The notes under the pieces were generated by a model. The model ran no database searches and had not been told where the DNA came from. It saw only the letters and a list, made by a program, of their open reading frames with translations. This document shows positions 42,221 through 48,442 of a stretch of DNA of 53,070 bases, one piece after another. The DNA lies in the NCBI GenBank assembly GCA_937949965.1, contig CALFBF010000063.1, forward strand, positions 1 to 53,070. Direction: 5' to 3'. Within the stretch, counting starts at the first letter, position 1; each line of letters begins with the position of its first letter. The position numbers were made by a program, and so were the translations under genes. The stretch is from an uncultured Roseibacillus sp. GTDB lineage: Bacteria; Verrucomicrobiota; Verrucomicrobiia; Verrucomicrobiales; Akkermansiaceae.

Positions 42221-42598
42221 CTAGAAGGGAGGCTCATCGTTGCTTGCGTCCATCGGGTCAGGCTCGTTATCAAAGGCCGCTTCCAGCGAGGAGAGCGCGC
42301 GATTGGTCTCCGGGTTAGGATCCCCACCGTCGCCTTTGAGAATTTTCCAAGCATGGAGGTTCACATAGTGGCGTCCTTTGTATTCCGAACCACGGAGATT
42401 GAAGTGAACCTGCACCTCATCTCCCTTAGCAATATTATCGAGGAGGCTCGTTTTGTCCTTAATGCACTCGAATTTGATTTCCTGAGGGTATTTCTCGTCA
42501 ATGGTTTCGAGAACAAACTCACGCTTGGAAAAGCCGCTCGGAAACGACTGCAGGTCGAGGATGGAGTGGATTTTGCCTTTGATTTCGAAAGCGGACAT
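42221..42598 (-). CDS. DUF3127 (single-stranded DNA-binding-like OB-fold) protein
   Basis: 125 residues. The DUF3127 block FEIKGKIHSILDLQSFPSGFSKREFVLE..., followed by KFECIKDKTSLLDNIAKGDEVQVHFNLRG, 'YKGRHYVNLHAWKI', matches a short OB-fold similar to SSB. The acidic C-terminal tail (ASNDEPPF) resembles the SSB interaction tail with its terminal Phe. It may bind ssDNA or nucleic acid; that is an inference. It is upstream of the DAHP synthase gene on the same strand. Confidence 0.85.
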   Translation of the reverse strand: MSAFEIKGKIHSILDLQSFPSGFSKREFVLETIDEKYPQEIKFECIKDKTSLLDNIAKGDEVQVHFNLRGSEYKGRHYVNLHAWKILKGDGGDPNPETNRALSSLEAAFDNEPDPMDASNDEPPF

Positions 42599-42787
42599 AG
42601 AGAGGGAGAGTTAAGAGGCGGAACGCAAGTGTCAAGGAGGGTCTTGGGAGTTCTCTTCAAAACATTCAAATGATTACAGAAAGCTCTTTCCCCTTATCAG
42701 CAAAATTGCGATTTTTGGAAATCACGCATGTTTTATGCGCAATTCCTTATATAAGTCATTTGAAATTTTACAAAAGATATACCAAGA

Positions 42788-43375
42788 ATGCACAAAAATA
42801 AATTCTTGCTAATCCTGCTGGCCATCACCGTTAGCCCATCAAGTCTTCTCGGCGCACTTTCAATTAATATTCGTGAAAGCACAATCACACCGGGAAACGC
42901 CACTTTTGAATTCTCAGGCACTGGTCAAATCATAGTCGATCCATTCACTAATACTGTGTTTAATCTAAATGCCGAAAGTGGGCAGTTTTTAGTCGGGAAT
43001 TTAGGGTTCCTGATTAGAGATGACGCTCTAGCCCCTTTGATGCTCGGAGCATCTTCAGCGAACAGCATCTTTATTACCAATATTCTGATTGATGGTGAAC
43101 TTATCTCTCGGATTGGATTGGGTGTATTCTTACCAGGGTTGACTAATGGCTCAGAGGTTTCAGATCTCAATGGTAGCTTCGAAACTTCGTTCGCATTTTC
43201 GAACTTTATCCCAGGCACTTACTCTTTAGTAACTGGCCCTGACGTTTTAAGCGATGTGGTTGGGTTCACCGATGGAGGCCCGATAACATTAACCGTCGGT
43301 CCTGTCCCTGAGCCTTCCTCAACCCTATTCCTTTTAGTCGGGAGTTTATTTCTTCTCAGGCGTCAGCGTTCTTAA
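42788..43375 (+). CDS. Exported PEP-CTERM protein 2
   Basis: 195 residues. An N-terminal signal peptide (KNKFLLILLAITVSPSSLLG) and a C-terminal VPEPSSTLFLLVGSLFLLRR tail give the PEP-CTERM sorting layout: PEP motif, hydrophobic segment, basic end. The middle is a beta-rich domain of unknown family. A hairpin CGCATGTTTTATGCG lies upstream at 42725. The last 20 bp overlap the 3' end of selB on the other strand. Confidence 0.88.
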   Translation: MHKNKFLLILLAITVSPSSLLGALSINIRESTITPGNATFEFSGTGQIIVDPFTNTVFNLNAESGQFLVGNLGFLIRDDALAPLMLGASSANSIFITNILIDGELISRIGLGVFLPGLTNGSEVSDLNGSFETSFAFSNFIPGTYSLVTGPDVLSDVVGFTDGGPITLTVGPVPEPSSTLFLLVGSLFLLRRQRS

Positions 43376-45281
43376 GTACCCGAACATCACCCTGACGTCG
43401 TGTAAGTCCCTTAACATCTAAATGCTCCAATAAGGGCATGGCCACCCGGCGTGAAGTTCCCAAAACTTGGCGTAAATCAGAAGCAGTGGCCGATTGATGC
43501 TCGGTTAGGTAGTTCCGGACAAGATCGGTAGCGTGTTCGACAGAAGCGGCATCGACCGCAGTTTTCTCGTCAAGAGAGACCACTTGGCCAACCCGTACCA
43601 AAAAGGCAAAGGCGCGCTGCGCTGCTGCATCAGGTGCCAAATCCTTCTTATTAGGTGCATTGAGTTGTTCCCTTGCCAGTGTGGCGAGAATGGCGTCTGC
43701 TTCTTTCTTCAGCTCTGGGGGAATATCGGTTTGGTGAGAGAGAGCCTTTACGAACTCGCCCTCGGCTTGGATATCCTCCGCGCGGAGCGCCTCTAGGAGA
43801 AGGTCGAAGAGGTCATGCTGAGAGAACTCTCGGGCAAAAGTATTGCGTAAAGTCTGCAAGGGGATACCGGGAAGATCGGGATTCTTTTCGTGGTAATCCG
43901 CCACCGCTTGGTTGGAACGCGCGAGCAGGTCTTGCCACCAACTGGCATCGATATGGCCTTGCGCGAGGCGAATGATCTGCTTTTGCGATGCCAGCTCACG
44001 GAGAGCATTTTTAAAAGAACGGTTCGAGAAGGGGAACTCTTGCGCAGTCGGCTTAGCCGGGAGGTATCGGTGCTTCTGGATGAGATAATTCAGAAGGGCC
44101 TCAGGGCTCTCTTTCTTGGAAAGCTCGCGCAACTGTTCTTGATGTTCGATCTTCCCAAGATGACGGCGCGAGCCATGCGCATCGAGCACGCGTGCTCCGG
44201 CGAGAGTGGCTTCCCCGGACCAGTCACGCACGACGATGCGGTCATTGGCAAAGGTGAAAAGGGGTTCGTCTAGACGGATCTGGGCGAGACCGCTCTGACC
44301 AGGGATAAGTTCACCGTCTAACAGACGCACCCGCCCATTCACGCGGCCAGAACCGTAGTGAAGGCGAATTTTCTGATTATTCTTCAGCGGGCGCTCACTA
44401 CCCGGTTGATTAGGGATGGTACGTGCGAGGCGTTCTAACACTACATTAATCGTATCGGAAGGGCTGCCTGCCTCAGCCAGGGTCAGGATTTGTCCTCGCT
44501 TCACCCCACGCTCCTTGCGGGAGTCGAGCGCGACGTCAGGAATATTAACCGCCGTCCGCATCCCTGGTCGGGCGGTTTCGACACTTTGGCTATGGTTCTG
44601 GATCGCGCGCACATGGGCAGGGAGACCCTGTGGTTGCAGCAAGACCTTGTCACCAGTCGCCAAGGAGCCTCGCGAGAGGGTGCCGGTCACGATCGTGCCC
44701 ATTCCCTTCACCGAAAAAGCGCGATCTACCGGTAAGCAGGGGACGGCGAGATCCTCAGACGGAGTGGTCTCCGAGAGGGTCTTGGCAATCGCGGCGCGGA
44801 GCTCTTCCAGCCCTTCTCCAGTGTGGGAAGAGACCGGATAAATCGGGCTTTCTTCAAAGGGGCTGCCCGCTAGTGAGTCGCGCACGAACTCGACTGAAAA
44901 CTCAGGATCCTCCGCGATATCCACCTTCGTCATCGCGATGATGGCGCGGGTCATCCCGAGATAGGAAAGAATATGAAGGTGTTCCTCTGATTGCGGCATC
45001 CAGCCATCATCAGCGGCCACTACAATGAGCGCGAGATCGAGCGCTCCCACTCCCGCCACCATGTTGTTGACGAAATCAGCATGTCCCGGCACGTCCACGA
45101 CTCCCACTTGCAGGTCTTGACCTTCAGGCCCCGAAAGGGAGAGATGTGCGAAGCCCAGCTCAATGGTCACCCCCCGCTTCTGTTCCTCTGGTAAGCGGTC
45201 GGGATTCACCCCCGTGAGAGCCTTCACGAGGGAAGACTTGCCGTGGTCAATATGGCCCGCAGTGCCGAGAATGAAATTCAT
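43356..45281 (-). CDS. selB: Selenocysteine-specific elongation factor SelB
   Basis: 641 residues. GTPase that brings Sec-tRNA to UGA codons marked by a SECIS hairpin. The EF-Tu-like part has GTAGHIDHGKSSLVKAL (P-loop), GVTIELGFAHL, VDVPGHADFV and AMTKVDIAE. Domains II and III follow, and the C-terminal third consists of winged-helix repeats (VSLDEKTAVDAA; SATASDLRQVLGTSRRVAMPLLEHLD) that bind SECIS RNA. selA, selD and the Sec tRNA are not in the window. It is convergent with, and overlaps by 20 bp, PEP-CTERM gene 2. Confidence 0.95.
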   Translation of the reverse strand: MNFILGTAGHIDHGKSSLVKALTGVNPDRLPEEQKRGVTIELGFAHLSLSGPEGQDLQVGVVDVPGHADFVNNMVAGVGALDLALIVVAADDGWMPQSEEHLHILSYLGMTRAIIAMTKVDIAEDPEFSVEFVRDSLAGSPFEESPIYPVSSHTGEGLEELRAAIAKTLSETTPSEDLAVPCLPVDRAFSVKGMGTIVTGTLSRGSLATGDKVLLQPQGLPAHVRAIQNHSQSVETARPGMRTAVNIPDVALDSRKERGVKRGQILTLAEAGSPSDTINVVLERLARTIPNQPGSERPLKNNQKIRLHYGSGRVNGRVRLLDGELIPGQSGLAQIRLDEPLFTFANDRIVVRDWSGEATLAGARVLDAHGSRRHLGKIEHQEQLRELSKKESPEALLNYLIQKHRYLPAKPTAQEFPFSNRSFKNALRELASQKQIIRLAQGHIDASWWQDLLARSNQAVADYHEKNPDLPGIPLQTLRNTFAREFSQHDLFDLLLEALRAEDIQAEGEFVKALSHQTDIPPELKKEADAILATLAREQLNAPNKKDLAPDAAAQRAFAFLVRVGQVVSLDEKTAVDAASVEHATDLVRNYLTEHQSATASDLRQVLGTSRRVAMPLLEHLDVKGLTRRQGDVRVLKNADA

Positions 45282-45373
45282 ATGCCCAAACGATCGGCGA
45301 AGAGTGCCAGCGAATCAAGGGGGATGTTCTCCTTAGTCCGGATTTCAAAAAGAATCCGTTAGACGAATCGAAG

Positions 45374-45589
45374 CTACTCCTCAATTGCGACGATCCGCGC
45401 TTTTTCGAAATCGAAAGAAGTCATCTCGACGCGCACCTTGGTCCCCGGATGCAGTTGAGGACGGAGAGGCAAACCTGCCTTCGCGAGATGGCCGAGCGTT
45501 ACCTTCCCATTCTTGAGAGCCAGATACACGGTGCGCTCATCCCGTTCTTCGGTCACAGTGGCGCTGGTTACAATCGGTTCGCTGGGCAC
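45374..45589 (-). CDS. IF-1-like small OB-fold (S1-like) protein
   Basis: 71 residues with the pattern of translation initiation factor IF-1: an N-terminal VTSATVTEERDERTVYLAL, KNGKVTLGHLAKAG, and the closing PGTKVRVEMTSFDFEKARIV, which parallels 'GDKVTVELTPYDLSKGRIV'. The sequence is diverged and extended at the N-terminus relative to typical IF-1 (about 72 residues), and the core 'G.V.A..SG' is altered. It may be a second IF-1-type protein rather than the housekeeping infA. It is 92 bp upstream of selB on the same strand. Confidence 0.75.
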   Translation of the reverse strand: MPSEPIVTSATVTEERDERTVYLALKNGKVTLGHLAKAGLPLRPQLHPGTKVRVEMTSFDFEKARIVAIEE

Positions 45590-45689
45590 GGATTGAGGAT
45601 AAGGCGACCCTCTCGCAGAGGTCGATCCTTTTACGAATTGTTCCCTTTAAAGGAACACTAGATTTTTTGGATTCGCGTGTCAAAATGGA

Positions 45690-45899
45690 ATGATGAGCGA
45701 GATTACAGAACTCCGAAACGCTTCTTCTGAGTTATCAATCCCGGAAAGGGCTGAACTCGCTGCCTTTCTTTTAGGCACTCTAGAGATAGAGCATCATTAC
45801 GTTGACGACGATGAAGTTCGCAGGCGCTCTGAAGAGATGGACTCAGGAAAAGTCCAAGGCTTAACTCGCGAAGAATTCACTCGTGCCTGTGGGCATTAG
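45690..45899 (+). CDS. Addiction-module antitoxin-like protein (TIGR02574 family)
   Basis: 69 residues. The pattern LSIPERAELAAFLLGTLE followed by an acidic DDDEVRRRSEEMDSGKVQGL and a final LTREEF segment is the signature of the TIGR02574 addiction-module component, usually paired with a ParE/RelE toxin. The frame is intact. The partner toxin frame, starting at 45891 and overlapping this stop codon, is broken. The antitoxin would therefore be an orphan. Confidence 0.85.
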   Translation: MMSEITELRNASSELSIPERAELAAFLLGTLEIEHHYVDDDEVRRRSEEMDSGKVQGLTREEFTRACGH

Positions 45900-46198
45900 G
45901 CTGATTTATAGAGTCTATTTTTCATCAACTCGCCGTTAGAGACGCTCGAAAAATTGAATCTGACTACTCTGAAGTATCGGAAGAGTTAGGTGACCGTTTT
46001 TGGAGCGAACTCAATCAAGTGATTGATGAAGTATTTTCTTAGCCGGAGCGCCATCATTTTGATCCATCTGGCTATCGGAGATGCAATTTGAAGAAATTTC
46101 CATTCCACGTTCTTTTTGAGATCCGGTTGGACTGTGTACGTATCATGGTGATCAGGCACCATAGCAGAAATCCAAATTATGGGGTCAAAAGACGTTAG
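45891..46198 (+). pseudogene. Degraded ParE/RelE-type toxin gene
   Basis: Joining two frames recovers a ParE-like sequence. It starts at GTG 45891 (GIRLIYRVYF), then after a one-base slip at the TTTTT run (45918-45922) continues HQLAVRDARKIESDYSEVSE...DRFWSELNQ. An in-frame TAG at 46040 interrupts it before PERHHFDPSGYRRCNLKKFP, FHVLFEIR and CVRIMVIRHHSRNPNYG. The last blocks are typical of RelE/ParE toxins. One extra T and one nonsense codon therefore inactivate the gene while leaving the antitoxin intact. Confidence 0.8.
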
Positions 46199-46226
46199 AA
46201 AATCACAACACGAGGAGTTCCTAACT

Positions 46227-46871
46227 TTACGCAGCCTTACGGAGACCACACTTCTCACAATTCTGGCACTTCCCTTCACAACTTTTCGCCTTCTTTTTCG
46301 GGCGCACCGATTCATCCACTCGACGTTGAAGCCCCGTGGTCCGCTGGAGAAAGCGTTCAATACGCGCAAAGAAATCGAAGCGATCGAGAACCGGATTCAA
46401 CCAATCGGTAACAGTGCAATAGCTCCGGTCCTTGGGATCGGTATGATGGGTGGCATGCCCACGTGGACTCTGCAGCAGCTTAGCCTTCTGTAAAAAAGTG
46501 ATGACTGGCCCATTCTCGCGCGGCGAACGATGGGCCCAGCAATGGATCTCATTTGTGATCGCTCCAATTACAGCCGCGAGAAGCCAGGTCCAATGAAACC
46601 AACCCAAGAGCGAGACCACTCCCAGAATACTGCCCGAAATCACCATCGTGGCGAGATTCCGCTTCCAAAAATTCGACTTCGTAAAGAAACGGGGCTCGAA
46701 GTGATGCTTGATGTTCGGCTCGATGATCCACTTCCCAACGAGTGGCCATTCGCGCCGTCCGTAGGAGTCCTCCAGCCAATGCAGGATGCCTGAGACAAAG
46801 TCCACTGCCAGAATCACAGCCATCACTTGCACCCCGATAAATCCGATTTCGAAAATAAGGTTCATATTCAT
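46227..46871 (-). CDS. Plasmanylethanolamine desaturase / CarF / TMEM189-like lipid desaturase
   Basis: 214 residues from ATG 46871 (46865 is also possible). Histidine motifs of the Kua/TMEM189/CarF fold are visible: HWLEDSYGRREWP, IKHHFEPRFF, NEIHCWAHR, GHATHHTDP and the downstream VTDWLNPVLDRF. Two to four membrane helices (about 3-25, 70-110) flank them. Known members introduce the vinyl-ether bond of plasmalogens; that activity is an inference here. The C-terminus carries a CxxxCxxCxxC cluster (SCEGKCQNCEKC), unusual for the family, maybe metal-binding. It is divergent from the M15-like gene. Confidence 0.85.
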   Translation of the reverse strand: MNMNLIFEIGFIGVQVMAVILAVDFVSGILHWLEDSYGRREWPLVGKWIIEPNIKHHFEPRFFTKSNFWKRNLATMVISGSILGVVSLLGWFHWTWLLAAVIGAITNEIHCWAHRSPRENGPVITFLQKAKLLQSPRGHATHHTDPKDRSYCTVTDWLNPVLDRFDFFARIERFLQRTTGLQRRVDESVRPKKKAKSCEGKCQNCEKCGLRKAA

Positions 46872-47003
46872 AACGAAGTAACTCTGCCTGAATCTGATTA
46901 ATTCATGAAATTGACTTTGTTTAAGTAAACATCGATTCAATCAATCATTGTGATGACCAGCGGGGGATTTGTAAAAAGGCGAGAAATCCGCTATCCCAAT
47001 GCC

Positions 47004-47570
47004 ATGAATCGGAAGTGGTCTCTCATCTTACCTCTCATCATGGGTCTCTTGATCGCGGTGGTGGTAGGCTGTTCCGCTGGTAGCAAGGGAAGAAGCTTCA
47101 TTAAGAGTTCACGGGAACGACTCGCCATCTCCTTGTTGGCTAATCCGAGAGTAGAGTTCGCCAACTACCATGTTTCTGGAAAACGAGACAATGCCACTGC
47201 TCTCGACAACCTGAAGCAAACTGCCGCTGGTGTCCCGGCAGCACGCAGCTCCTACGGCCGGGCTCCCGGGGGATTCACCCAGCTGGATCCTCAAATGCTG
47301 CGGGCGATGAAAAAGCTCGCCGATGAAGGCTATCGTTTCCACATCACCTCCATTGCAGGCAGTTCACACAGCTCCCGTTCCCGGCACTATCTCGGCGTCG
47401 CCTTCGACGTCAACAAGATCAACGGCGTCCGCGTGCGACGAGGCTCAGCCTACTGGCGTGAATTCATCCGCAAGTGCGAAGCCATGGGCGCGACCGAAAC
47501 ACTCGGACCCGGAGACCCCGGTCACAGCACCCACATCCACCTCGCGTGGCCACGCCCTCCGGGCCAATAG
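47004..47570 (+). CDS. Putative M15-like peptidase lipoprotein
   Basis: 188 residues from ATG 47004; an upstream frame to 46950 would precede the signal peptide. The signal peptide ends in a lipobox (VVGC, Cys 23). The C-terminal part has the VanY/M15-like zinc-site order: SSHSSRSRHYLGVAFDVN (H...D) and GHSTHIHLAW (H-x-H). These could cut the stem peptides of peptidoglycan as a D,D- or L,D-carboxypeptidase. Distance to the metal-site Glu is normal (CEAMGATETLG). It is followed by a 550-bp gene-free region containing repeats. Confidence 0.75.
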   Translation: MNRKWSLILPLIMGLLIAVVVGCSAGSKGRSFIKSSRERLAISLLANPRVEFANYHVSGKRDNATALDNLKQTAAGVPAARSSYGRAPGGFTQLDPQMLRAMKKLADEGYRFHITSIAGSSHSSRSRHYLGVAFDVNKINGVRVRRGSAYWREFIRKCEAMGATETLGPGDPGHSTHIHLAWPRPPGQ

Positions 47571-47728
47571 AGCTTCTCTCTGGTCTCTCTAACTTCGCCA
47601 TAAGTAACAAAAGCGATAGAGAAGAAACGACCGTCTAGACCCCGTGCCAGAAATAGTTACCGCTATTCAACTTGCCAACCTAGCAGCAGCAATGAGGTTT
47701 CGATGAAAAGTCTAGAATCGTTCCGCAG
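47571..47728. other. Intergenic stretch, no gene recognised
   Basis: About 160 bp between the M15-like gene and the tandem repeat. No open frame of interest and no hairpin with a T-tract were seen. Confidence 0.5.
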
Positions 47729-47801
47729 CTTTCTACGTCCCAACTTTCATCTCTCGGCTTTCTGTTTCTCAACTTTCTGTTTCTCAACTTTCATTTCTCA
47801 G
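47729..47801. repeat. 15-bp imperfect tandem repeat, five units
   Basis: Units CTTTCTACGTCCCAA, CTTTCATCTCTCGG, CTTTCTGTTTCTCAA (twice, identical) and CTTTCATTTCTCAG run head to tail directly into the nested inverted-repeat element that follows. Two units are 14 bp. Confidence 0.8.
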
Positions 47802-48025
47802 CTCCGTAGGAGCGCCTCGATACCAGCATAGCCCGCAGCGCAGCGCAGGGCTATGACCCTATCAGTAGAAGTCTCAAGGTCTGAAAGACCGCTGGATGCA
47901 TCTCCAAACGGTTCATTATGACTGGGGCCAAGAATCATCCTGCGGTCTTTCGGACCCCTTCATCGACACGCATTATGCAATAGCCCTGCGGACTATTCTG
48001 GTATCGGTTCGCTCCTTCAGAGCTG
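47799..48025. repeat. Nested inverted-repeat element (REP/BIME-like)
   Basis: Outer arms at 47799-47855 and 47979-48025 pair over the blocks AGCTC, GGAGCG, GATACCAG and GGGCTAT. Inner arms at 47878-47898 (GGTCTGAAAGACCGCTGGATG-like) and 47936-47957 pair through GAAAGACCGC and GGATG. The short hairpins GCTCC-GTA-GGAGC and GGTCT-gaa-AGACC stand at the outer-left and inner-left arms. The element lies between two convergent 3' ends. The form resembles REP/BIME elements mobilised by Y1 (RAYT) transposases; none is in the window. Confidence 0.75.
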
Positions 48026-48121
48026 GGCTGCCCTCATTCCTCCAAAGCTGAACTATTGACCCCGGCAGCAATGTTCTGAGATCCTTTGCCAAATATGTTC
48101 CCTACAAACAGGGCCTTATAT
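48026..48121. other. Intergenic tail of the repeat region
   Basis: About 95 bases between the nested inverted repeat and the ferredoxin stop codon. Nothing recognisable was seen. Confidence 0.4.
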
Positions 48122-48442
48122 CTAAGGTCGCGGAGGATCGATTCGTAAATCTGCTACGATGCCACCTTCTATCAAGTGTGTCTGGATAATCCGTTCCAAA
48201 TTCTCCACCGTGGCATCGCGATACCAAACCCCTTCGGGATAGATCACGACAATGGGTCCGCGTTCGCAAACGCGAAGGCAGTCGGCCTTGGAACGGTGAA
48301 CCGATAGCTTCGGCCCACCCAAGCTCAGCTCTGCGAGACGTCGCTTGAGAAACTTCCAAGAAGCTTCTCCCACTTCCGATGAACAACACTTCGCCTTCGT
48401 TGGCAAAGCACACAAAAAGAGATGACGTTCCTTGGCTACCAT
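48122..48442 (-). CDS. (2Fe-2S) ferredoxin domain protein (thioredoxin-like type)
   Basis: 106 residues. The cysteines lie in [13 protein letters not shown] (C...C type start) and in [22 protein letters not shown], the late block shared by thioredoxin-like 2Fe-2S ferredoxins such as those of cyanobacteria and azotobacters (usually CxxxxxxxC ... CxxxC). The electron-transfer partner is unknown. The ATG overlaps the TAA stop of the upstream GH63 gene in a TAATG, so translation is probably coupled. Confidence 0.82.
   Translation of the reverse strand: MVAKERHLFLCALPTKAKCCSSEVGEASWKFLKRRLAELSLGGPKLSVHRSKADCLRVCERGPIVVIYPEGVWYRDATVENLERIIQTHLIEGGIVADLRIDPPRP

Noticed and set aside
45601-45657. 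Two small hairpins upstream of the IF-1-like gene as a riboswitch
   Set aside because: Stems are short, bulged and unlike any riboswitch class known to me.
28684-46203. GTTAGAAAATCAC seen near 28684 and 46194 as a repeat
   Set aside because: Thirteen shared bases without flanking similarity are likely chance or part of coding sequence.
46179-46493. 104-codon plus frame overlapping the toxin pseudogene end and the desaturase gene
   Set aside because: Overlaps two better-supported features in the antisense direction and matches no family.
47729-47801. CRISPR array
   Set aside because: The units are tandem with no spacers and only 15 bp long.
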